Assembly: GCA_021835265.1 (NCBI GenBank)
Contig: JAKBQK010000437.1
Span: forward strand, 1-7,304
Reading direction: 5' to 3'
Origin: Thermoplasmata archaeon
Lineage (GTDB): Archaea; Thermoplasmatota; Thermoplasmata; Thermoplasmatales; Thermoplasmataceae
DNA: 7,304 bases
The translations under genes were made by a program, and so were the position numbers. The first letter of the stretch is position 1, and each line of letters opens with the position of its first letter. Under the pieces are notes generated by a model. The model worked only from the letters and a program-made list of their open reading frames with translations. It was not told the DNA's origin and ran no database searches. Positions 1-7,011 of this stretch are shown here, piece by piece.

Positions 1-336
1 TTGAGAAAATAGAAATAACGTACCACCTTTAGCTGTGCCTATTTCTATAATTTTTTTTGGTCTTCCAATAGTAGTCAACACGAAATTAGCGAAATTCAAA
101 AACTCAGATTTATCTTGTAACGGCTCTATCGAGAATTTTTTAAATCTCCAATTTGTAGCAAAGTCAAATGCCTCATCTAGTGAGTGAATTTTACTAAACT
201 CAATTGAAAAATTATCAATCAATGTGTCCCCATAATATTTTATAAACAACTTATTCAATTTATATTGAATTAAATCCAATTCAAACTTGACCGAATTTTT
301 AATCCCATTCTCGTGTAAAGTTCTTAATACAGACAC
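1..336 (-). CDS. SAM-dependent methyltransferase, N-terminal part (runs off left edge)
   Basis: Read on the minus strand from GTG at 336, 112 codons are open to the window edge; the C-terminus lies outside. Around residues 96-110 the protein reads KIIEIGTAKGGTLFLF. This is the glycine-rich motif I of class I SAM-dependent methyltransferases, and its GTAKGGT version is typical of the CmcI/cephalosporin-hydroxylase-like and Methyltransf_24 group often found in glycan and natural-product clusters. The N-terminal 90 residues are lysine-rich and mixed polar, as is usual ahead of this fold. The GTG start is favoured because an in-frame TAA lies two codons upstream and a TATA box is centred about 25 bp upstream, which fits a leaderless message. 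It is transcribed away from the IS110 gene. A role in methylating the surface glycan made by the operon at 2414-6078 is only an inference from proximity. The substrate cannot be told. Confidence 0.75.
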   Translation of the reverse strand, partial: MSVLRTLHENGIKNSVKFELDLIQYKLNKLFIKYYGDTLIDNFSIEFSKIHSLDEAFDFATNWRFKKFSIEPLQDKSEFLNFANFVLTTIGRPKKIIEIGTAKGGTLFLFSQ

Positions 337-356
337 AAGTTAGTATTGTTTTTCCC

Positions 357-366
357 ATATTTATAA
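357..366 (-). promoter_or_regulatory. TATA box for the methyltransferase gene
   Basis: The minus strand reads TTATAAATAT here, close to the archaeal TATA consensus. Its centre is about 25 bp from the GTG at 336, the distance expected between a TATA box and a transcription start. This implies transcription beginning at or next to the start codon, i.e. a leaderless mRNA. No ribosome-binding motif is visible between the box and the GTG, which agrees. Confidence 0.6.
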
Positions 367-446
367 TGTTGGGCAAACATAAGTGTGATGTAAGCTTGGG
401 GGGGCCTGCATAAGGAAAATTAACAATCCGCTTTTGTCGTTATGGG

Positions 447-466
447 ATCACCGTTTAGGTGGTGAT
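447..466 (+). promoter_or_regulatory. Hairpin covering the ribosome-binding site of the IS110 transposase
   Basis: ATCACC (447-452) pairs perfectly with GGTGAT (461-466) across an 8-nt loop. The right arm lies in AGGTGGTGAT (457-466), which matches nine of ten bases of the sequence complementary to the 16S rRNA 3' end. The left arm therefore mimics the anti-Shine-Dalgarno and would hide the site in RNA. Such masking is a common way to keep transposase translation low. The preceding stretch (367-446) shows only a run of seven G at 398-404, odd in this AT-rich DNA; the left end of the element probably lies there but cannot be placed. Confidence 0.45.
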
Positions 467-484
467 GATGCTCTATATACAGGA

Positions 485-1460
485 ATGGATATACACGCAA
501 AAATAATTGTATGTACGACATTGGATGAGAATGGAAATGTGGTGAGAAGGGATAGATTCGAGAATAGTTTTGAGAATCTGGAAAGCATATCTATATGCTT
601 TCCAGAAAGGTGACAGTTTTGTCATGGAATCGACGGGTTTCTATGAGCCTCTTTATGATTTCATAGAATCGCAAGGATTCAAGGTGATACTGGCCAATCC
701 ACTCAAGATAAAGCTAATTGCTGAATCCAGGATGAAGAACGACGATGTAGACTCTGAGGTACTTGCAAAGCTGCTAAAGAACGGCTGGGTGCCAGAATTG
801 TATGTACCCAGAAAGGAAATAAGAGAGATCAGAAGGATAGTGAGAACCCGCATGCAGATAAAGCAGAGTACCACCACCTACAAGAACTGGATAAGATTTG
901 AGCTGATGAGGATGCATGTAAGTATAGAGAATACATTCACTCTAAATGGTCACAAAAAGCTCAGGGAGCTGAAGTCGCCAAGGGTGGATTCATATCTACG
1001 TATTCTGGAAAATATGGAACTTGAGATAAAGTCTATAGATCATGAACTTGAGAAATATTCGGATCTGGAAGAGGTAAAGCTCCTTAGATCTATCCCAGGC
1101 GTCGGTTTATTCTCAGCGCTTCTTATACATTCGGAGATAGGTGATATATCTAGATTCTGCGATTCAGGAAAACTCCTGGCAAATGCGGGTTTGATACCTT
1201 CTATCAGGCAATCTGCCGATATAATACACCATGGGAGAATAACAAGGCAGGGATCGAAATACCTGAGATGAATCGTATCCGAGGATCTTCATATGCATAT
1301 GCGATATGATCCTGGATCGAGCATTTCCAAATTCTATCGTCGCATGTCATCCCGTAAGGGAAAGAGCAAAGCTCTTGTTGCGTCAGCAAACAAACTCCTC
1401 AAGATGGTGTACTGGATCTTGATGGAGAAGAGATCGTACACAAGCAATCAGGCTCAATAG
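485..1460 (+). pseudogene. IS110-family transposase, broken by one frameshift and one nonsense codon
   Basis: Three pieces rejoin into one protein of about 324 residues, normal for IS110 transposases. The first frame (from ATG 485, GMDIHAKIIVC) has the RuvC-like first acidic residue. It runs to codon 587-589 and must then skip T590 to enter the frame holding SFVMESTGFYEPL (the conserved glutamate) and KNDDVDSEVLAKLL (acidic pair). The C-terminal Transposase_20 region follows: RSIPGVGLFSALL, then GLIPSIRQSADIIHHGRITRQG with the serine expected to be the nucleophile. TGA at 1269-1271 replaces the usual tryptophan codon after GSKYLR; the same frame continues with 62 family-typical residues to TAG at 1458-1460. 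The true start may be ATG 468: removing one CT from CTCT (471-474) gives MLYTGMDIH in frame. The gene looks recently inactivated, or carries sequencing errors; programmed recoding is less likely. The longest uninterrupted stretch is 570-1271. Confidence 0.85.
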
Positions 1461-1473
1461 AATAACCTCGGGA

Positions 1474-1607
1474 AATCAATAGATGGAAAGCATCGTTACT
1501 ATGATTGAGGGAATCTGTTGGGAAATGGTCGGAATATCCATAATGAGGGTAAAGGCCTCGAATAGGTGTTGGACCGGAAATTCTGCCATAATACAGAAGG
1601 AGGTCTA
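1474..1607 (+). other. Fold-rich 3' non-coding flank of the first IS110 element
   Basis: No convincing gene lies between the transposase stop (1460) and 1670. The plus strand can form two compound folds. In the first, AATC-A-ATAG (1474-1482) pairs with CTATGATT (1499-1506) around a small ATG/CAT hairpin with loop GAAAG. In the second, TGGACC (1570-1575) pairs with GGTCTA (1602-1607, one G-U) around an inner hairpin TTCTG/CAGAA (1581-1585 with 1594-1598). IS1111-type members of the IS110 family encode their bridge RNA downstream of the transposase, so this is the place to expect one. There is no second copy here to test the folds, and short stems arise easily by chance. Confidence 0.3.
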
Positions 1608-1625
1608 TTAAGAAAGAATAAAATA

Positions 1626-1643
1626 GCATCAATCCATTGATGC
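1626..1643. repeat. Perfect hairpin, possibly a minus-strand terminator
   Basis: GCATCAAT and ATTGATGC form an uninterrupted palindromic arm pair separated by two bases (GCATCAATCCATTGATGC). On the minus strand it is followed by a T-rich tract (TATTTTATTCTTTCTT), which is terminator-like. It would lie just past the 127-bp repeat copy for a minus-strand transcript. It could equally be a terminal structure of the first IS110 element. Confidence 0.35.
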
Positions 1644-1670
1644 TCTGTCGGTAATCCCTCTTAACATAGG

Positions 1671-1797
1671 TATTGATTTCTTCCCTTTTCTTTGATCATC
1701 ACCTCTCTCTTTAACTTTTCTGGTGGTCTTTGTATGTTCTACTATTCACCACTGTGTGATATTCTGACTTACATTTACAGGGATGCCGGAGCTAGTC
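1671..1797 (-). repeat. 127-bp direct repeat, copy 1: solo 3' end of an IS110 element
   Basis: This stretch matches 7012-7138 in the same orientation at 123 of 127 positions with no gaps. The differences are at 1680, 1751, 1757 and 1759; the last three lie in one hairpin (1748-1760) and preserve pairing in minus-strand RNA. In the second copy the sequence lies directly after an IS110 transposase gene, but here no transposase remnant is recognisable beyond 1797. This copy is therefore a solo element end, left by a deletion or rearrangement, or a small non-autonomous derivative. Weak similarity continues a few bases past 1797 on the minus strand before being lost. Confidence 0.9.
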
Positions 1798-2026
1798 CAA
1801 TTAGCTATTGAAAAAACCGGACTATAATTGTCTGATTCCAGACGCCTAAAAGATCTCCCCAGCTAACCCTTACTAGAGTTCTCCTCTCGATTAATATGCA
1901 GACCTTGTTGACGCAACTTCCCTTACACTGGATATTCATAGCTATAGAAAGGAGCGCATTTTAGCGAATTGCGTTTCCTGTGTGATTAACCTGTGCTCAT
2001 TAAGAAATCGTCAGTATTGTCCTATT

Positions 2027-2047
2027 GGAGAATCATCTACATTCTCC
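2027..2047. repeat. Perfect 7-bp hairpin in the gene-free stretch
   Basis: GGAGAAT (2027-2033) and ATTCTCC (2041-2047) are exact inverted copies around a 7-nt loop. No T-tract follows on either strand, so a terminator is not indicated. Role unknown. Confidence 0.4.
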
Positions 2048-2364
2048 TACAAAGTCTTTAGCATAGCCCCATTCCTAAAGCAAAGAGATTGCTCATTCCT
2101 ATCCGTTCTTTTGAACCTTGGTGTATCTAAGAAACTAATATGAGTCTCGTATAGGTCACATATTCAACCCATCCCGAAGCTAATTTTCTTGGTCAAAGAT
2201 GATGCGATTCAAAATGAACAATTTGTAAGCATCCAGATAAGTCCACACTGCGTATATACCATGTAAATACTACTATACTATTCTCTAAAGGCATCTGGTA
2301 GTTTTATTGTGGTAAATTTAAACTCTATTTTTACAGAGATGCATAGGGTCGTTCTTTAGCCTTA

Positions 2365-2376
2365 CTTTATCATATA
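2365..2376 (+). promoter_or_regulatory. gmd: Possible TATA box of the glycan operon
   Basis: CTTTATCATATA lies about 40 bp ahead of the ATG at 2414. This would place transcription start near 2395-2400 with a short leader. No strong ribosome-binding motif precedes the ATG. The match to an archaeal TATA box is only fair, and TAAATTTAAA at 2313-2322 is an alternative that would give a longer leader. Confidence 0.3.
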
Positions 2377-2413
2377 CGACATCATTATTAGGTCTAAGCT
2401 GATCATTATCTTA

Positions 2414-3475
2414 ATGAGAAGAGCCCTTTTAACTGGAATCACGGGTCAAGATGGAGCTTATCTCGCAAAATTTTTGCTAGGGAGAGGTTATGAAGTCTTT
2501 GGAACGTATAGAAGAATAAGCTCACCAAATTTCTGGAGATTGCAGTACCTTGATATATTCGATAAAGTGAAATTGATCCCTACAGAGATGACAGATCAGT
2601 CATCAATACAAAATGCAATAAATATATCCATGCCCGATGAGATATATCATCTCGCAGCTCAGTCTTTTGTTGAATCAAGTTTCCAGACTCCGCATTCCAC
2701 GGGAGAAATCACAGGTCTTTCTGTCGTTTCCATGCTTGAAAGCGTTCGACATATTAAAACCGATGCAAAATTTTATTTCGCTGGAACGAGTGAGCTATAC
2801 GGTTTTTCTGGAATCCCAGATGGAAAGGCGCTTAACGAAAACGACCCATTTAAGCCAATGAGTCCATATGCTGCTGCAAAGCTCTATGGATACTGGATAA
2901 CTAAAATTTACAGGGAGGGATATGGTATTTTTGCATCAAACGGCATATTGTTCAACCATGAATCTCCTCTTAGGGGACTCGAGTTTGTGACCAGAAAGAT
3001 CGCCACTTCGGTTGCAAAAATTAAACTAGGTCTCTCAGATAAAATAGTTCTAGGAAATTTAGAAGCTCAGAGAGACTGGGGTTATGCCCCTGAGTATGTT
3101 GAGGCTATGTGGAGTATTATGCAGCAGGATAACCCTGATGATTATGTTGTTGCAACCGCCGAAACTCACTCGGTAAGGGAGTTTATCGAGAACGCTTGTT
3201 GTCTTGTTGGCATAAATTACGAAGACCATCTAGTTGTGGACAAGCAACTTTTTAGGCCACTTGATCTCCCTTCACTTAAAGGTGACTATTCCAAAATCCA
3301 TGAAGCCTGCGGTTGGAATCCCAGAGTTAAATTCAAGCAACTTGTTAAACTCATGGTGGAAGAAGAAATGCAAAGATGGAGAATGCTTCTAGCGGGCAAA
3401 ACCTTTCCATGGGATGCTCCAAACTACCCAAGTGAACAGGGTCTCATACTGAGGAATGGTGGAAATGAGCAATAA
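2414..3475 (+). CDS. gmd: GDP-mannose 4,6-dehydratase
   Basis: Cytoplasmic short-chain dehydrogenase of 353 residues, normal size for GMD. It would convert GDP-mannose to GDP-4-keto-6-deoxymannose, the shared precursor of GDP-fucose, GDP-rhamnose and GDP-perosamine. The NADP-binding Rossmann loop TGITGQDGAYL is at residues 7-17. The catalytic set is visible: T125 and E127 in FAGTSELYG, then Y152 and K156 in PYAAAKLYG. Other GMD signatures are LAAQSFV (80-86), the nucleotide-sugar stretch NHESPLRG (181-188), RDWGYAPEYVEAMW (220-233) and RPLDLPSLKGD (281-291). The highly specific GITGQDG and NHESP(L)RG strings separate it from other sugar epimerases and dehydratases. It is first in the operon and its end overlaps the next gene. 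No fucose synthase (GMER/WcaG) or Rmd reductase is in the window, and the next gene points to perosamine as the product. Confidence 0.92.
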   Translation: MRRALLTGITGQDGAYLAKFLLGRGYEVFGTYRRISSPNFWRLQYLDIFDKVKLIPTEMTDQSSIQNAINISMPDEIYHLAAQSFVESSFQTPHSTGEITGLSVVSMLESVRHIKTDAKFYFAGTSELYGFSGIPDGKALNENDPFKPMSPYAAAKLYGYWITKIYREGYGIFASNGILFNHESPLRGLEFVTRKIATSVAKIKLGLSDKIVLGNLEAQRDWGYAPEYVEAMWSIMQQDNPDDYVVATAETHSVREFIENACCLVGINYEDHLVVDKQLFRPLDLPSLKGDYSKIHEACGWNPRVKFKQLVKLMVEEEMQRWRMLLAGKTFPWDAPNYPSEQGLILRNGGNEQ

Positions 3476-4583
3476 TATTCGTTATCATATGGCGGAACCT
3501 GCTATAGGCAGCAAGGAAAGGGAATATATGAACGAAGCATTTGACTCTGGTTGGATCAGTTCAAAAGGTCCATTCATAGCCAAATTTGAGGATGAATTTG
3601 CAAGATTCTCTGGAACAAAATATGCAGTAAGTTGTTCAAACGGGACAACGGCTTTACATCTTGCAGTCAGAGCACTTGGAATTAGTGAGGGAGATGAGGT
3701 TATAGTTCCAGATCTCACCTTTGCTTCTCCGGCAAATGCAGTACTCTATGAAAAAGCGAAGCCAGTTCTTGTTGATGTTGATCGAAAATATTGGTGTATT
3801 GATCCTGATAAGGTGAGAGAAAGCATTACTAAAAAGACTAAAGCAATAATCGTTGTACATCTGTATGGGCATCCAGCTGATATGGATGCTATCATGAACA
3901 TAGCCAGAAGAAATGATTTAAAGGTAATAGAGGATTGTGCAGAAGCCCATGGTGCAACGTACAAGAACAAAAGAGTAGGTTCGATCGGGGACATTGGCTG
4001 TTTTTCGTTTTATGGCAATAAGATTATCACAACTGGAGAAGGTGGAATGGTAACTTCCAATAATTACGATCTATCTCAAAGAGTACGGATCCTTCGGGAT
4101 CATGGGATGGACACATCAAGAAGATACTGGCATAACGAAATAGGCTATAATTACAGGATGACAAATATTCAGGCCGCAATTGGGCTTGCACAACTGGAAT
4201 CAATTATGCGGAAAATAGAGAAGCACAAATGGATTGCCAGAGAATACTCTAGGTATATCAATGATGAAGTAGAAATTCAACCAGAGATGCCATGGGCTTC
4301 AAACGTATACTGGCTTCCCACTTTTATTGTAAATGGGTATGGTGGTAGCCTTTCACGGGATTTGTTAATGCAATTCCTGGCTAACAAGGGTGTGGAATCA
4401 AGACCTGTATTTTATCCGTTGAATGAAATGTCCCCTTATAGAGATGATAAAGTGTTTACTAATTCTTATCATATCTCGTACCACGGTATTAGCCTGCCTG
4501 TCTCAAATGAGTTTGATGAAGATGATATCCAATACATTTCAAAGGCATTCAATTCCTCTTTATTAAAAATAATGCATAAGTGA
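3456..4583 (+). CDS. per: GDP-perosamine synthase-like aminotransferase (DegT/DnrJ/EryC1 family)
   Basis: PLP-dependent sugar aminotransferase, 375 residues. It would move an amino group, usually from glutamate, to C4 of GDP-4-keto-6-deoxymannose, giving GDP-perosamine. Visible features: SNGTTALHLA (61-70) for cofactor phosphate binding, HLYGHPADMD (135-144), the PLP-ring aspartate D160 in EDCAEAHGA, and the Schiff-base lysine K189 in SFYGNK, followed by TTGEGGM. WHNEIGYNYRMTNIQAAIGL (225-244) is characteristic of perosamine synthases. K189 rules out the histidine-bearing ColD dehydratases of the same fold. The gene overlaps gmd by 20 bp. ATG 3465, with GGTGG just ahead of it, is a credible alternative start and still overlaps gmd. 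Product specificity is inferred from motifs and the gmd neighbour; other 4-aminotransferases are close relatives. The symbol per (also called rfbE) is by resemblance. Confidence 0.85.
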   Translation: MVEMSNNIRYHMAEPAIGSKEREYMNEAFDSGWISSKGPFIAKFEDEFARFSGTKYAVSCSNGTTALHLAVRALGISEGDEVIVPDLTFASPANAVLYEKAKPVLVDVDRKYWCIDPDKVRESITKKTKAIIVVHLYGHPADMDAIMNIARRNDLKVIEDCAEAHGATYKNKRVGSIGDIGCFSFYGNKIITTGEGGMVTSNNYDLSQRVRILRDHGMDTSRRYWHNEIGYNYRMTNIQAAIGLAQLESIMRKIEKHKWIAREYSRYINDEVEIQPEMPWASNVYWLPTFIVNGYGGSLSRDLLMQFLANKGVESRPVFYPLNEMSPYRDDKVFTNSYHISYHGISLPVSNEFDEDDIQYISKAFNSSLLKIMHK

Positions 4584-4590
4584 ACCTTCA

Positions 4591-6078
4591 ATGAGTTCAA
4601 TAAATGTTATCTCTATAGTTTCAATTTCATTCTCAGTTCAGACACTAATAGGTATTATTTTTTATATTGTCATTGCTCGAACACTTCCAATAGTTGAAGT
4701 AGGTGCTATTACATTATTTCTTAGTCTAGGTGGAATTTTCATGGTGGCATTCTCCCTGAACCTTGACTCTGGTTTCACTCATTTCATATCTTATTCTTTA
4801 GGCAAGACGGGAAAGTATCTACTACCGAGGTTTTCTTTTTTATTAACTGCCCTAATAATGTTTGTCTCTTTATTGATAATTGCTTGTCTTTCTGGTTTGA
4901 TTTCATTAGTGTTTTTCCATTCAAAAAGCTACACTAGTGTTATAATTCTTATGGGTGGATATGTTTCAGAATCAATCGGCCTTAATTACATGGTTTCGTT
5001 TCTTCAAGGAATACAGTCGTTTAAGCTTGCTTCTTATTCAAACATATTGTATTCATCTCTTTCAATGGGGATCCCAGTAGTATTGGCAATTTTACAGGCT
5101 CCTGTTGAAATAATATCATCAGGTTTTGTGATTGGGGCAGGAATTTCATTTGTTTTCTCCCTCATTTTTGTGATAGCATCAAAACTACCAAATATGCCAA
5201 TAGAGAAAGGTTTTAAAACTAAATTCATTGCGTACGTTTTACCTATTTTCTTTGGAGGGTTAACCACCTCTCTTTTGAGCACTATTGATAGAGTAATATT
5301 ACCTGCTCTTACAAATCTTACGTTATCAGCTATATACACTTATTCTCTTACCATTGCCACAATAGTCACAGCATTAACCTTGCCATTTTCATTTTTTCTA
5401 TTTCCAAAGATATCTCAGTCTTTTGCTTTACCTAACGTCGCCAGGACAAAATCCTATATAGAGGGATCCCTTCAATTTTTTTATTACTTAGCTCTTCCAG
5501 CCTCATTGGGTGCAACTATCCTTTCACGACAGCTCTTAGAAATTCTTGTCGGGGGTGAGTATGCTAGCCATTACCTGATTCTTCAAATAATGGTATTTTC
5601 CTATTCACTCTTTTCTTTTCGACCGATTCTTTCTTCGATCCTCCTCGGAAACAGAAAAACTAAAATATACATGTATTCTGGAATTGGCGCGCTTGGAACA
5701 AATGTCACTCTATCCCTTACCTTAATACCACTCATTGGAGTTTATGGAGCTCTAATTGCTACTGTTTCTGCATGGGCAGTTAGTACAATTCCTCGTATGG
5801 TTGCTGTAGGCTCATTATTAAATCATAGCATTTCCTTAATACCTTATATCAAAATTTGGGCAAATTCTCTGGCGATGGCAGGATTAGTGTTTCTTGCGGC
5901 AAACGTCTTCAATTCGGAATATTTCAGCCTTTTTTTACCAAGTATATTAGGAATGATATTCTATTTCTCAATATCTATTCTTAACAAGCCTTTTTCAAGC
6001 GATACTAGAGAATTGATGTTTTCGATTGCAGGCAATTCGCGCCCTCTTATTAGATGGGTATTAAAAGTCTTATTCTAA
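4591..6078 (+). CDS. Wzx-type polysaccharide flippase (MOP superfamily membrane protein)
   Basis: An integral membrane protein of 495 residues with about twelve to fourteen hydrophobic segments spread over its whole length and almost no large soluble domain. This fits the Wzx/RfbX and polysaccharide-synthesis branch of the MOP exporters, which flip lipid-linked oligosaccharides across the cytoplasmic membrane. The first segment (about residues 2-28) is followed by ARTLPIVEVGAITLFLSLGG, resembling the conserved start of these proteins. Mid-protein, TSLLSTIDRVILPALTNL resembles the seventh-helix region, and GVYGALIATVSAW lies near the C-terminus. It begins 7 bp after the aminotransferase stop with no ribosome-binding motif, so translational coupling is likely. 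It is richer in A/T and in TCT/CTT/ATT codons than the two enzymes, partly because of its hydrophobic composition. Its placement says the perosamine-type sugar ends up in an exported glycan. The transported lipid-linked glycan cannot be told. Confidence 0.85.
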   Translation: MSSINVISIVSISFSVQTLIGIIFYIVIARTLPIVEVGAITLFLSLGGIFMVAFSLNLDSGFTHFISYSLGKTGKYLLPRFSFLLTALIMFVSLLIIACLSGLISLVFFHSKSYTSVIILMGGYVSESIGLNYMVSFLQGIQSFKLASYSNILYSSLSMGIPVVLAILQAPVEIISSGFVIGAGISFVFSLIFVIASKLPNMPIEKGFKTKFIAYVLPIFFGGLTTSLLSTIDRVILPALTNLTLSAIYTYSLTIATIVTALTLPFSFFLFPKISQSFALPNVARTKSYIEGSLQFFYYLALPASLGATILSRQLLEILVGGEYASHYLILQIMVFSYSLFSFRPILSSILLGNRKTKIYMYSGIGALGTNVTLSLTLIPLIGVYGALIATVSAWAVSTIPRMVAVGSLLNHSISLIPYIKIWANSLAMAGLVFLAANVFNSEYFSLFLPSILGMIFYFSISILNKPFSSDTRELMFSIAGNSRPLIRWVLKVLF

Positions 6079-6104
6079 AGTCTAGCTCTAGCAATTAAGG
6101 ACAA

Positions 6105-6130
6105 TATATTTTTAAATTTCCTGTTTTTTG
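6105..6130 (+). terminator. T-rich transcription stop after the glycan operon
   Basis: Two T-runs (6109-6113, five T; 6124-6129, six T) lie 30-50 bp past the flippase stop in a very AT-rich stretch. Euryarchaeal RNA polymerase commonly terminates at such runs without a hairpin. The same AT-rich block could also have been a TATA region for the decayed transposase that follows. Confidence 0.4.
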
Positions 6131-6178
6131 AATTTAGCGAAAATACAGTTGTACTGACATAGTATGTAGTTACATAAT

Positions 6179-6765
6179 ATGGTAAACCAATGGACAAATA
6201 CCGAATATCAAGAGTGCCTCCTTGAGCGAAGGATTCAGGGAACTCTTGTCATGAGAAGGGTGGGGTAATTAATATCTGTACAGGGTAAGCAGCAAATGAA
6301 GTCCAGAGAGGAGGAGGGCGCAGCTGAAGACGGGTCAATATCTAGGAAGGGTTACACACCAGAGAGGTCGGTTATGACAAAATCAATGAGGATCATGACC
6401 TGAACGTCTCCGGTAAAATAGTGTATGGCGTGCTGAAATCCCGCATAGATATAGAATAGATCTATGACATCTTCGAGAATACAATACATGCAGACGGGAC
6501 GTACATAAAAGAGGATTTTCATCTGCAGGGATGGATGTTAGTGAATTTCATTGCACTCATGATGCCCTACAGGATCTACGGCATGCTGAATAAAATGAAC
6601 CTTCTCGGCCACTTTTCAACGGAGAACGCGTTTAGGCACCTTGATCGGATCTATATGCTCAGGATAGGCGATCAGTGGAAACTGTTAGAAATATACATGA
6701 AATCAAGAATACAAATTGAGAAGCGTCAGATACCTATTATGCAAAAAAACGGGAATTGTCCTTGA
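6179..6765 (+). pseudogene. Decayed IS4-type (DDE) transposase, C-terminal part readable
   Basis: The readable end is in one frame from 6346. It includes SGKIVYGVLKSRIDIE, a TAG at 6457-6459, then IYDIFENTIHADGTYIKED, LQGWMLVNFIALMMPYRIYG and ENAFRHLDRIYMLRIGDQW, ending at TGA 6763-6765. This is the C-terminal layout of IS4/IS1634-type DDE transposases: the R-x-x-IE-x-x-(Y/F) motif around the catalytic glutamate, then 'hADxTYxK/R', then a hydrophobic helix 'GhxFhxFhAL' and a helical tail. The TAG sits where a second glutamate codon (GAG) is expected. Upstream, short pieces occur in other frames, for example a 29-codon ORF from ATG 6179 and a charged stretch at 6295-6345. The N-terminal and central domains are therefore deleted or frameshifted beyond recognition. 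It cannot make an active enzyme. Terminal inverted repeats were not found. Confidence 0.7.
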
Positions 6766-6906
6766 CCTTTGCTGGAAATTCGGCTAGCTAATGAAAAGAT
6801 GCAGGGAATAGGTCTTGGCGTGTCCAGAAGGTCCTATGATTGGAAAAGACCTAATTACGCTAAACTGTATCCTCATGCAGTCGAAATTCTTCAAGCACTA
6901 GTTTAG
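6766..6906 (+). other. Unassigned open stretch in frame with the decayed transposase
   Basis: After the TGA at 6763-6765 the same frame stays open for 46 codons to TAG 6904-6906. It reads PLLEIRLANEKMQGIGLG then VSRRSYDWKRPNYAKLYP and a hydrophobic-polar tail. The composition looks protein-like, but I do not recognise it. It could be the tail of the decayed transposase after a stop mutation, or the 3' scrap of another gene. It has no start codon or ribosome-binding site of its own apart from an internal ATG. The following 105 bp to 7011 hold only short AT-rich direct repeats such as GTCAAGAAT/GTCAAAAG. Confidence 0.3.
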
Positions 6907-7011
6907 GGAAAAACACGAACTTCTAACTCCACGCATCTTGCGGGACAGTTATTTTTCAATCAATAATCAAGTATGTCAAGAATGTCAAAAGATTCAATTA
7001 GATATCTACTA

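Larger units (their letters stand above)
1798..2413. other. About 600 bp without a recognisable gene
   Basis: All six frames are broken by frequent stops and I recognise no protein fragment. Structures seen are an inverted repeat TAGTCC/GGACTA (1793-1798 with 1819-1824), a clean hairpin at 2027-2047, and TATA-like strings at 2252-2258 and 2365-2376. It may be decayed mobile-element DNA, since it separates a solo IS110 end from the glycan operon. The last 100 bp should hold the operon promoter. Confidence 0.5.

Noticed and set aside
1204..1389. 61-codon minus-strand ORF inside the IS110 gene
   Set aside because: It is entirely antisense to conserved transposase codons (including those after the TGA) and has no support of its own.
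1483..1611. 42-codon plus-strand ORF from an ATG after the IS110 stop
   Set aside because: No ribosome-binding site or recognisable motif. It runs through two foldable elements, so a non-coding reading is preferred.
1399..1632. 77-codon minus-strand ORF across the 3' end of the IS110 gene
   Set aside because: It overlaps the conserved transposase tail antisense, has no ribosome-binding site and no recognisable domain. It is most likely a shadow plus chance opening.
1793..1824. TAGTCC/GGACTA inverted repeat as a replacement for module 1 in the solo copy
   Set aside because: Only six base pairs, in a stretch already diverged from the other copy; nothing shows it is more than chance.
5034..5339. 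101-codon minus-strand ORF inside the flippase
   Set aside because: It is antisense to membrane-segment codons of a clearly real gene; the composition is what the reverse of such codons gives.
6080..7011. Terminal inverted repeats of the decayed IS4-type element
   Set aside because: Both flanks were compared and share only short AT-rich words such as TGACATA; no convincing inverted pair or target duplication was found.
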